Part shown: positions 1 to 5,635 of the stretch, piece after piece
Layout: each line of letters starts with the position of its first letter
How positions within the stretch are numbered: the stretch's first letter is position 1
Source of the DNA: an uncultured Bacillota bacterium
GTDB taxonomy: Bacteria; Bacillota_I; Bacilli_A; Izemoplasmatales; UBA1188
Direction of reading: 5' to 3'
DNA length: 5,635 bases
Assembly (NCBI GenBank): GCA_937907585.1
Contig: CALCVH010000133.1
Coordinates: 1 to 5,635 of the forward strand
Notes under the pieces: model-generated
Told to the model about the DNA's origin: nothing
Databases searched by the model: none
Seen by the model: only the letters and a program-made list of their open reading frames with translations
Position numbers and translations under genes: made by a program

Positions 1-244
1 CAACTAACTTAACATTGAACTCAAAGCCTTCAGTTAAATTAACATTTTTACTATATAAAGCTCTAGTACTTGATGGTGTTCCATCTTTTATTTCGAGTTC
101 AAGAGTAGTTTTACTAGTAACTCTACCATTTGATAAAGCGTCAGTAAAACCAGCATTTTCAGCTTTAGCTTTAAATCCACCAAGAGTGAATATAAATGCT
201 AAAACTAACATAAATGTAGCTAGTGATAATAATGTTTTTTTCAC
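1..244 (-). CDS. Secreted protein, N-terminal fragment with signal peptide (C-terminus beyond window)
   Basis: The reading frame starts at a GTG (242-244) and runs off the left edge, giving 81 visible codons. The start is chosen because a strong GGAGGA site (251-256) lies 6 nt upstream and because it gives a clean signal peptide: MKK, a hydrophobic core of about 18 residues (LLSLATFMLVLAFIFTLGG), then FKAKAEN with a likely signal peptidase I cut after AKA. There is no lipobox cysteine, so this is not a lipoprotein. The visible mature part (about residues 28-81) is beta-rich, ending in SKNVNLTEGFEFNVKLV. That pattern resembles the first strands of concanavalin A/LamG-like carbohydrate-binding sandwiches, but the resemblance is weak and the function is inferred. 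A LacI-type operator sits 32 bp upstream, so it is probably co-controlled with the hydrolase gene. It could be a glycan-binding surface protein or a large extracellular glycosidase. Confidence 0.85.
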   Translation of the reverse strand, partial: MKKTLLSLATFMLVLAFIFTLGGFKAKAENAGFTDALSNGRVTSKTTLELEIKDGTPSSTRALYSKNVNLTEGFEFNVKLV

Positions 245-250
245 TTTTTT

Positions 251-256
251 TCCTCC
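251..256 (-). promoter_or_regulatory. Ribosome binding site that fixes a GTG start
   Basis: On the minus strand GGAGGA is followed by six A residues and then GTG. This is the strongest Shine-Dalgarno sequence in the window and settles the non-ATG start of the secreted protein at 244. Confidence 0.85.
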
Positions 257-275
257 ATTTTTTATTTTTAATATA

Positions 276-291
276 ATGTTAACGCTATCAT
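276..291. promoter_or_regulatory. LacI-family (cre-like) operator upstream of the secreted-protein gene
   Basis: ATGTTAACGCTATCAT is an imperfect 16-bp palindrome around a central CG, the layout recognised by LacI/GalR proteins whose hinge-helix leucine intercalates at CpG. It also fits the Bacillota cre consensus WTGNNARCGNWWWCAW at every position. It matches the operator at 4307-4322 in 14 of 16 bases, and in 20 of 22 when the flanks are included. It lies between the upstream hairpin and the ribosome binding site of the secreted-protein gene. An AT-rich TATATA stretch (about 297-302) on its upstream side could be a -10, but no convincing -35 is visible. Binding by the LacI protein encoded at 334-1356 is inferred; CcpA is the alternative. 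Confidence 0.7.
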
Positions 292-307
292 TTTTATATA
301 TACTAGG

Positions 308-331
308 AAGAAATAGTTTTTCCTATTTCTT
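308..331. terminator. Weak hairpin just after the LacI gene
   Basis: A 9-bp AT-rich inverted repeat, AAGAAATAG (308-316) and CTATTTCTT (323-331), closes a 6-nt loop two bases beyond the stop codon of the LacI gene. Read on the minus strand, the 3' arm is pyrimidine-rich but is followed by CCTAG instead of a U-run, so termination would be partial at best. On the plus strand it is followed by a T-run (332-335), but no plus-strand gene leads into it. It may only partly insulate the downstream secreted-protein gene from readthrough. Confidence 0.4.
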
Positions 332-333
332 TT

Positions 334-1356
334 TTATGCAGTTTTTCTTTCTACAAGATATGGTTTCATAAATGAATCTTCTGCAGATTCACCATCAATT
401 AATCTAAGAAGATCTTTAAACGCTTTATCTGCAACTTCTTTTGTTCCTAGGTTAATAGATGTAAGTTTTGGGTATATATAATTGCATAATTGCATATCAT
501 CATTTCCAATTACCGCAATATCATTTGGAATTTTATAGCCTTTTTCTAATATCGCTTGTATAGCACCGCAAGCAATAATATCATTTGCGCAGTAAACTGC
601 TTTTGGGATTCTTTTTTCAAGTAAAGATTTCATAGAATCATATCCACCATTGATGTTGTTGTTACAGTACTCGATATTTATGTATTCTACTAAACCCTTA
701 TCATTCATCATTTTGATATAAACATCTTCTTTAGTTTGCCATAAACCATCTTTATAATTCGCATTTACAAATGTAATATCTTTATATTCTTTTTCAAATA
801 GATAATTCATTGTAATTTCAGCTTGTTTATAGTAATCAAAATCAATGTTTGTTACTTTTTCTATCTTCTGTGAAACAGTAACAGCCTTAATGTTATCCGC
901 ATGAACAATGTCTTTAAAGTATTCGTAGAATTTACTAGTTTCTCTTACCGCAACCATAAAATCTTTTTGTTCAGACATATCCATTTCTAGCGGAAGAATG
1001 ATTATTCCATCTACTTTGTTCCCAAGAAGCATGTTTAATGCTTGTTTTGCTTCATTACTATTAGAAACATCTAGGTTTATTACGACAAATCCTTTTTTAT
1101 ATGCTTCTTTTTCGATTGTTGTAATGATATCGATATACGCTTGATTTCGTATATTAGACAAAATAATTCCAATAGTCTTTGTTTTTCCTTTAGCCAAACC
1201 CTTTGCAAGAAGATTAGGCCTATACCCTAATTTTTTAATTGCTTTATTAACCTTATCAACCGTATCTTGTTTGACGAGGCCAGGATTATTTATGACTCTA
1301 GAGACAGTCATTAATGATACCCTAGCTTCTTTAGCTACATCCCTAATTGTCGCCAT
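334..1356 (-). CDS. LacI/GalR-family transcriptional repressor
   Basis: This 340-residue protein is full length for the family. Residues 1-24 form the classic N-terminal helix-turn-helix (MATIRDVAKEARVS, then LMTVSRVINN). Residues 45-57 form the hinge (GYRPNLLAKGLAK), with Leu54 at the place of the leucine that PurR and LacI insert into the central CpG of the operator. From about residue 60 the periplasmic-binding-protein-like effector domain begins (KTIGIILSNIRNQAY). The late motifs CANDIIACGAIQA and IPNDIAVIGNDD followed by PKLTSI are typical of this fold. The specificity pair after VS is Leu15-Met16, unlike Met-Ala of CcpA, so this is a local regulator and not CcpA. It lies 3 bp after the hydrolase gene, with AAAGGA (1364-1369) placed 7 nt before ATG. 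Two cre-like operators flank the unit, implying autoregulation. The effector is unknown; a sugar released by the neighbouring hydrolase is likely. Confidence 0.95.
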   Translation of the reverse strand: MATIRDVAKEARVSLMTVSRVINNPGLVKQDTVDKVNKAIKKLGYRPNLLAKGLAKGKTKTIGIILSNIRNQAYIDIITTIEKEAYKKGFVVINLDVSNSNEAKQALNMLLGNKVDGIIILPLEMDMSEQKDFMVAVRETSKFYEYFKDIVHADNIKAVTVSQKIEKVTNIDFDYYKQAEITMNYLFEKEYKDITFVNANYKDGLWQTKEDVYIKMMNDKGLVEYINIEYCNNNINGGYDSMKSLLEKRIPKAVYCANDIIACGAIQAILEKGYKIPNDIAVIGNDDMQLCNYIYPKLTSINLGTKEVADKAFKDLLRLIDGESAEDSFMKPYLVERKTA

Positions 1357-1359
1357 TAA

Positions 1360-4287
1360 TTATTCCTTTAATTTCATTTTTATCACAACATTTGGTATAT
1401 ATAGGTGTACAAACGAGTACTGATCAATATAAGTATTACCTTTCAATTCAGGATAAATTACGTAATCTTGCCACTCCGCATATCCTTCAAACACAGATGG
1501 TCCTGTATAATAATGTTTTCCATATTTATGGTGGAAAGGTCCAAATACGTTTCTTAACCCTTGATACATTACAAAATCTAATTTATTTTTTCCTTTAATT
1601 AAGTATTTTGTAATATCTTCCTTTAGTGAGGCATTAAAATTAATCTTTTTACCGTTAATTATAAATGAATTTGATGATGCGAAAGTGTTATTAATTTCTA
1701 ATTCAATATCTCCTTTTTCATAATCGAACTCATAATTTACAATTACTTTTCCACTATAGAAAGGATATCCAGAAGTAGTTAAATCTTTTTTTATTTTATT
1801 ATCATCTTTTATTAATACAAAGTCGTCATCTGTTAATAGATAATTATTTAAGTTAGCACTTTTCTTAGCTTCGACCTTAAAATCACCTTCAAGGATTAAA
1901 CTTTCTATATAATATGGAAATGAATATACATTTGAGATGCTTTGGAAAACATCTTTTCCTAGAAGCGGATCGTTAAATGAATCTATTGTCTTTTCTATTA
2001 CTATTGTATTTGTTCCCTTCTTTATGTAATTCAAGATGTTTATTCTTTTTGCGCTCTCATAGAATGCATCTTCATATTCATTAACTACTTTATCATTTAC
2101 ATATATAGTAGAATCTGAATATTCTCCTATAGCATATAGTTCATTAGGTATATCTTCTATTCTAAATTCGTATTTTGCTTTAAAAGTAGATTTTCCTAAA
2201 CCATTAATAGTTCTATACAAAATACTTGTCTTCTTTAAGCAATAATCTTTTTCATCATAATCACTATTATTTATAGAAAGACATACCTTATCAACAACAA
2301 ACTTATTTAAATCTTTAGTAATTGATAATGGTTTAAGTTCTACTATTTCTATTATTTCTTCACTTGGAGGTAAAGGCTCACCATCAGATAAGACATATAG
2401 TTCATATTCCATCTCTTTTAAATCAATATTAAATTCAGTTTTATTCTCAAATGGATTATATACGCCTGGTAATTCTACACTATCATTAATAGATTTCATA
2501 AAGCATTTTTTCATTCCACTCGCGACTATTCTACCAGACTGAGCTATATTTCTATCTTGATTTAATACAAACAAGTATTCTTTACCATCTTCATATCTAT
2601 ATGCAGTAGATAAATTAGTATGAGTTTTTCTTGTATATTTTTCTTGTATAACAGTATCATGCCATGAATTAACTTCAGATAGTTTTCTAATAAATGTTAA
2701 TCTATTCATGATAGGCGTGAAATTAAAATCAAATATAATATCCGCTTTTTTACCATCTAAATGTGTTGGAAGCGGAGTAACTACATAAATTTCTCCGCCA
2801 GCGTCACTAAATTCTTTTAATTTTAAAAGAACTTTAGATTCTATATTAGTTGAAAATGGAAGAATAATTTTTGAATATTCACATTTACCAATACATATCT
2901 TTTTGTTATTGATTTTTGCATTCGCTACTTGTTCTTCATCACCATAATCAAAATCTAGTTGAGAATAAAACAAACTTTCATTAAGCACTCTAAATGATGA
3001 TGATATAGCCATTGAATCATTTCTATTAGATAAATAAATGCTTGTTATTGGTTCAATTAATAGAATATCTTGTTTTCTATTCCTCTTGACTGATTTTTGT
3101 ATAAACTTTAAATTATCAAAGAACGCTTTACTGTTAGGCCACCAAGGCATTTGTCTTGAGAAAAATTGAGGATAATCTCTTTTTCTATTGCCTTCTAAAC
3201 TTGACATTGAAATTGATAAACAAGGATAAGTTACTCCATTTATAACTTCATAAGCCCAAATTCTTTCAAGTTCATTAAAACTTGCATCATATCCTGTTCC
3301 CGCAAATGTTTCTGATAAAACATTATAATTGCCTGTTTGATAAGCGATAGACATAGTCCTTCTAAAAGCTGGAATTGGAATTAGCCTATTGCCTAAGGCA
3401 TCTATCCCAATCATTCCCATATTTTGATATAGTTTAGTAAGTTTTCCAGAAGTAGGAACTTGTTCTACTAAACCTTCTTCACACGTATAGTGTCCTGTTA
3501 ATATTAAATTATTATCATCACACCATTTTTTATATTGTTTTGTATAGTTTTCATTAATTAAATCAGACATCATCTTTCTATATAAATATCTATAGAAAGT
3601 TGAATCATCTAAATCAAAGAATAAGTATTTAATGATATCTAAAAAATCATATCCATATCTGCTTTTATATTCATCTTCAATTAAACTTGAATACATTAGT
3701 CCATCAGGTGAAATATGTGGTTCATCAGTAAAAACACCTGGTATTACGTTTCCAAAATATTCAGAAACATTCTTTTTATAGATTTCATGAGTAGTATCTA
3801 AAAAACACTTAACAGCGTCTTTATTAGTGATATCTACATAATAGTCATTTGTTATAATACATATAAAATTATATTTAGTTTCTTCTTTTAGTGAATCTAG
3901 TTTTAATTCATTAAACTTTTCATCAAAGACTTTTAATATAACTCTATTATCTTTCTTTACATTTAAGTAAGAGTCATAAACATTAATCAAATATCTTTCT
4001 TTAAATGAATCATCAGTTTTATAAACTGTTCCTCCACCAAAACCACTTGGCCAACCATATTCATCATATATCCAAATATTTACATCGATATTTTTACCAA
4101 TTTCACAACAGTATTTAAATAATTCCATCCATTCATCAGATAGATATGGTATCTTTAGACCTGCTCTAGCATGAACAAAAACATTGTTGATACCTTTTTC
4201 TTTAAAATCAACAAGTTGGGCTTTTAAATCTTCTTTTGTCATTTCTGAGTTCCATGCCCAGAATACAGATATAAATTCCTTATTCAT
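1360..4287 (-). CDS. Large cytoplasmic glycoside hydrolase, GH106-like (TIM barrel plus beta-sandwich modules)
   Basis: The protein has 975 residues and no signal peptide. Its N-terminus (FISVFWAWNSEMTKEDLKAQ, then GINNVFVHARAGL) and the strand IYDEYGWPSGFGGG (residues 73-86) are signatures of a large, mostly uncharacterised hydrolase group often annotated as glycosyl hydrolase or alpha-L-rhamnosidase-like (GH106). A barrel spans about residues 1-400. VFTDEP (Glu189) and LSETFAG (Glu326) lie at strand ends and are the best candidates for the catalytic carboxylates; this assignment is inferred. Residues 405-530 look like a GATase/Rossmann-like domain of the kind inserted in such enzymes. About 700-765 (STIYVNDKVVNEY, then LNYIKKGTNTIVIE) resembles a GH2-type sugar-binding jelly roll. 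A second jelly roll at about 840-910 leads into LRNVFGPFHHKYG (911-923), a motif I associate with this group. ATG 4287 is preceded by only a weak TGGAT site 9 nt away. It is the first gene of the operon with the LacI gene. Substrate unknown; alpha-rhamnosidase is only one possibility. Confidence 0.8.
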   Translation of the reverse strand: MNKEFISVFWAWNSEMTKEDLKAQLVDFKEKGINNVFVHARAGLKIPYLSDEWMELFKYCCEIGKNIDVNIWIYDEYGWPSGFGGGTVYKTDDSFKERYLINVYDSYLNVKKDNRVILKVFDEKFNELKLDSLKEETKYNFICIITNDYYVDITNKDAVKCFLDTTHEIYKKNVSEYFGNVIPGVFTDEPHISPDGLMYSSLIEDEYKSRYGYDFLDIIKYLFFDLDDSTFYRYLYRKMMSDLINENYTKQYKKWCDDNNLILTGHYTCEEGLVEQVPTSGKLTKLYQNMGMIGIDALGNRLIPIPAFRRTMSIAYQTGNYNVLSETFAGTGYDASFNELERIWAYEVINGVTYPCLSISMSSLEGNRKRDYPQFFSRQMPWWPNSKAFFDNLKFIQKSVKRNRKQDILLIEPITSIYLSNRNDSMAISSSFRVLNESLFYSQLDFDYGDEEQVANAKINNKKICIGKCEYSKIILPFSTNIESKVLLKLKEFSDAGGEIYVVTPLPTHLDGKKADIIFDFNFTPIMNRLTFIRKLSEVNSWHDTVIQEKYTRKTHTNLSTAYRYEDGKEYLFVLNQDRNIAQSGRIVASGMKKCFMKSINDSVELPGVYNPFENKTEFNIDLKEMEYELYVLSDGEPLPPSEEIIEIVELKPLSITKDLNKFVVDKVCLSINNSDYDEKDYCLKKTSILYRTINGLGKSTFKAKYEFRIEDIPNELYAIGEYSDSTIYVNDKVVNEYEDAFYESAKRINILNYIKKGTNTIVIEKTIDSFNDPLLGKDVFQSISNVYSFPYYIESLILEGDFKVEAKKSANLNNYLLTDDDFVLIKDDNKIKKDLTTSGYPFYSGKVIVNYEFDYEKGDIELEINNTFASSNSFIINGKKINFNASLKEDITKYLIKGKNKLDFVMYQGLRNVFGPFHHKYGKHYYTGPSVFEGYAEWQDYVIYPELKGNTYIDQYSFVHLYIPNVVIKMKLKE
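1364..1369 (-). promoter_or_regulatory. Ribosome binding site of the LacI gene, inside the hydrolase gene end
   Basis: AAAGGA on the minus strand lies within the last codons of the hydrolase, 7 nt before the LacI ATG at 1356. Ribosomes finishing the hydrolase at the TAA (1360-1362) end almost on the next start, so translational coupling is likely. Confidence 0.75.
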
Positions 4288-4306
4288 AAATATAAATCCA
4301 ATGATA

Positions 4307-4322
4307 ATGTTAGCGTTATCAT
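4307..4322. promoter_or_regulatory. LacI-family (cre-like) operator over the transcription start of the hydrolase-LacI operon
   Basis: ATGTTAGCGTTATCAT is an imperfect palindrome with central CG and fits WTGNNARCGNWWWCAW at every position. A longer inverted repeat, ATGATAA (4301-4307) and TTATCAT (4316-4322), overlaps it. It begins 4 bp downstream of the -10 box, so it covers the predicted start near 4320 and the first part of the leader, a position where a bound repressor would block polymerase. Its central ACGC (minus strand) is the reverse complement of GCGT in the operator at 276-291. The local LacI protein is the inferred binder; CcpA cannot be excluded. Confidence 0.75.
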
Positions 4323-4326
4323 TTTA

Positions 4327-4355
4327 ATAATAAAATATAAAATACTCTTTGTCAA
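4327..4355 (-). promoter_or_regulatory. Near-consensus sigma-A promoter of the hydrolase-LacI operon
   Basis: On the minus strand a perfect -35 TTGACA (4350-4355) is separated by exactly 17 bp from a -10 TATTAT (4327-4332, one mismatch to TATAAT). Transcription should begin near 4320, giving a leader of about 33 nt before ATG 4287. Such a strong core promoter directly upstream of an operator suits tight repression with high induced output. Confidence 0.85.
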
Positions 4356-4408
4356 TAAAAGATTTTAAATATTGATTATTTATATCTTCAAATAATGCTA
4401 AAATCGTT

Positions 4409-4424
4409 ATTCTAATATTCTAAT
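4409..4424. repeat. Tandem 8-bp direct repeat ATTCTAAT x2
   Basis: Two exact adjacent copies of ATTCTAAT lie in the AT-rich spacer about 55 bp upstream of the operon's -35 box. In sequence this rich in A and T, the repeat may be chance. No function can be assigned. Confidence 0.4.
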
Positions 4425-4435
4425 TTATTAATAAG

Positions 4436-4545
4436 TTAAACTATTATAATAGGATAACATATGTACCATTTTGATCGTTCTACAACAACTACCTCTCTTG
4501 GGACTTTCACTCTAGATTTATAACATGCCCAGCATACATTTAAAA
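4436..4545. other. Unexplained GC-richer intergenic island with short open frames on both strands
   Basis: Bases 4461-4535 are about 39 percent G+C (29 of 75), against about 12 percent in the adjacent 4321-4440. Two short frames overlap here. On the minus strand, 4558-4436 could encode 40 residues beginning MRYYLLNVCWACYKSR, with a CxxC (Cys9, Cys12) and a third cysteine at 34; its ATG falls in the loop of the neighbouring hairpin. On the plus strand, 4461-4523 could encode 20 residues starting MYHFDRSTTTTSLG, with AGGA (4451-4454) placed 6 nt before ATG. Neither is recognised. A minus-strand string GTGAAAGTCCC and a possible GGG/CCC pairing (4500-4502 with 4528-4530) would also suit a structured RNA or the end of a decayed mobile element. 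None of these readings is established. Confidence 0.3.
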
Positions 4546-4572
4546 GATAATAGCGCATAAAACGCTATTATC
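4546..4572 (-). terminator. Rho-independent terminator of the right-hand extracellular-protein gene
   Basis: A perfect 10-bp inverted repeat, GATAATAGCG (4546-4555) and CGCTATTATC (4563-4572), with a 7-nt loop begins 5 bp after the stop codon at 4578. On the minus strand it is followed at once by TTTT (4542-4545). Stem, loop and short U-run fit an intrinsic terminator for the upstream minus-strand gene. The plus-strand side has no immediate T-run. Confidence 0.8.
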
Positions 4573-4577
4573 CTACA

Positions 4578-5635
4578 TTAATTATTTATTACAATTGTTA
4601 CTCTATGAGTTGTTTTATTGATTGATACTGTTACATTTGCGTCTTTTAGAATATAGATCATATTTGCGAATAATGTAATAGTTTCACTGTCATATCCTTC
4701 TTCTAATACAAAATCATCTACAGAATTACTATCTTGATCTAAAAACGCTAAATACATGCCTTGTGTTACATCTAATGTATATTTGAATTCATCTCCATCA
4801 AGAACCATTTCATTTAGTTTTTTGCTATCATATAGTTTACATTTAACTAATACATTTGTAGTGATATCTTCTTTTAATTCAATAGTTATTGATTCAGTAG
4901 TCGCATCAAATGTAATAGTGTATATGCCTCTTGTTTTAGGCATTAAATATGCATATCCTCCTGCGGCGATTGATGATACCAAATCCTTTCCTTTAGTCAC
5001 ATTAGAATAAGCTAAGTTTTTACTACCATATAATATTGAGAATAGATCACTTTCAAGTAGTTCTATATCTTTTACTACATATAATAATCCTGTCTTTTGA
5101 ATTTGCTCTTGTCTGCTTCCATTTGCGCTTGATAATATTAAATATACTTTAGTATTATCTGTTGGACTAAATCCTCCAGATTCACCTTTACTAATAATGA
5201 TAGTATCGAATAATTCAAAATAGTAGATAAAATAGGTTCCTTCATTTTTTATCTTGATATAATCTTCTTCTAATTCTATATCATCCATAGTTAAATCATA
5301 TAGATTAGATAGATGATTAGGTTCAATATATGTAGATCTATCTTTATTTAATATTCTAAATTCAGTATTAGCTTCTAAATCACCATAGTAATAATAAATT
5401 GTATAATCATAGACATTTAGATAATCTACATATACATATGAATTCTTAGTAGATTCATGATTTAATACATAAGTTGAATTCTTATATTCATTACTTTCTC
5501 TAGAAATAATATTAGTGCTCATTTCTAAAGCTTCTTGATCGTTATTAAATTCAATATAATAATCTGATCCTTGATTAGGTTCATAAACAGTATCTAAATA
5601 GATAGATTTATCACCATTCACATCAAATTCTATTC
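4578..5635 (-). CDS. C-terminal part of a large beta-rich, probably extracellular protein (N-terminus beyond window)
   Basis: The frame stays open to the right edge, giving 351 complete codons before TAA at 4578-4580. The GTG at 5619-5621 is an internal valine and not a start: the upstream codons (IEFD) continue the same frame and no ribosome binding site precedes it. I do not recognise a named family. Counting residues from that valine, three beta-rich units of roughly 85-92 residues can be seen at about 61-145, 158-249 and 256-345. Each ends in a tyrosine/threonine-rich hairpin-like stretch (GTYFIYYFELFDTIIIS; GIYTITFDATTESITIEL; NVTVSINKTTHRVTIVIN). The last unit (DGDEFKYTLDVTQGMYLAFLD) resembles starch-binding or SusE-type repeat modules in general layout. 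The composition is acidic with many Tyr, Asn, Asp and Ser and a single Cys, typical of secreted proteins. There is no C-terminal LPxTG or membrane anchor. Glycan binding is inferred from form and neighbours only. Confidence 0.8.
   Translation of the reverse strand, partial: IEFDVNGDKSIYLDTVYEPNQGSDYYIEFNNDQEALEMSTNIISRESNEYKNSTYVLNHESTKNSYVYVDYLNVYDYTIYYYYGDLEANTEFRILNKDRSTYIEPNHLSNLYDLTMDDIELEEDYIKIKNEGTYFIYYFELFDTIIISKGESGGFSPTDNTKVYLILSSANGSRQEQIQKTGLLYVVKDIELLESDLFSILYGSKNLAYSNVTKGKDLVSSIAAGGYAYLMPKTRGIYTITFDATTESITIELKEDITTNVLVKCKLYDSKKLNEMVLDGDEFKYTLDVTQGMYLAFLDQDSNSVDDFVLEEGYDSETITLFANMIYILKDANVTVSINKTTHRVTIVINN

Noticed and set aside
276..291. Operators called plainly as CcpA cre sites
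   Set aside because: Both fit the cre consensus, but their strong mutual similarity including flanks and the LacI gene between them make a local repressor the better first explanation. CcpA remains an alternative.
15..371. Plus-strand open frame of 118 codons
   Set aside because: It lies antisense to the signal-peptide gene, the operator, the hairpin and the LacI gene end. It has no ribosome binding site and its Phe-rich content is what the complement of A-rich sequence gives.
1347..1598. Plus-strand open frame of 83 codons
   Set aside because: It is antisense to the LacI start and the hydrolase C-terminus, which have clear family motifs. No start signals are seen.
4445..4523. Plus-strand TATAAT (4445-4450) driving the 20-codon frame at 4461
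   Set aside because: Transcription from this -10 would begin near 4457, downstream of the AGGA at 4451-4454 that would have to act as the ribosome binding site, and there is no good -35. The parts do not work together.
4308..4577. Riboswitch in the operon leader
   Set aside because: The promoter lies at 4327-4355, leaving only about 33 nt of leader, too short for a known riboswitch. The GC-richer island is upstream of the promoter and would not be in the transcript.
4756..5010. Plus-strand open frame of 84 codons
   Set aside because: It is antisense to the beta-repeat protein, with no ribosome binding site or promoter.
5619..5621. GTG as the start of the right-hand gene
   Set aside because: The frame continues upstream to the window edge without a stop and there is no Shine-Dalgarno sequence in front, so it is an internal valine codon.
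1..5635. CRISPR array, tRNA, rRNA or intact insertion sequence
   Set aside because: No regularly spaced repeats, no cloverleaf with a CCA-type end, no rRNA-like stretch and no transposase frame were seen.

Overview
The window comes from a very AT-rich, low-GC Gram-positive-like bacterium. The Bacillota/Mollicutes borderland (Erysipelotrichia, Acholeplasma-type or related gut lineages) fits best. The support is strong A/T preference at third codon positions, Shine-Dalgarno sites of GGAGGA and AAAGGA type, a textbook sigma-A promoter, a Gram-positive-style signal peptide and a LacI/GalR regulator with cre-like operators. Tryptophan is written TGG and all visible stops are TAA, so nothing suggests the Mycoplasma genetic code. 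The species cannot be fixed from the window.

All well-supported genes lie on the minus strand, so they read from right to left. At the right, 4578-5635 is the 3' part of a large beta-rich, probably extracellular protein whose N-terminus lies outside the window; it ends at a strong hairpin (4546-4572). Next is an intergenic stretch with an unexplained GC-richer island (about 4461-4535). A near-consensus promoter follows (-35 4350-4355, -10 4327-4332), with a LacI-type operator (4307-4322) over the predicted transcription start. This promoter drives a two-gene unit. The first gene is a 975-residue leaderless glycoside hydrolase of the large GH106-like class (1360-4287). The second is a 340-residue LacI-family repressor (334-1356), placed 3 bp downstream with its ribosome binding site inside the end of the hydrolase gene. 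After a weak hairpin (308-331), a second copy of the operator (276-291) precedes the start of a secreted protein with a signal peptide (1-244, cut by the window edge).

The layout reads as a small sugar-use locus. The two operators match at 20 of 22 positions including flanks, and the only local regulator lies between them. The simplest model is that this LacI protein represses its own operon and the neighbouring secreted protein until a sugar derived from the substrate releases it. The hydrolase has no signal peptide and would act in the cytoplasm on imported oligosaccharides, while the secreted proteins would act outside. No transporter is visible; one would be expected beyond the left edge. 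The substrate is not determined. A rhamnose-containing glycan is a guess from the GH106 resemblance only.
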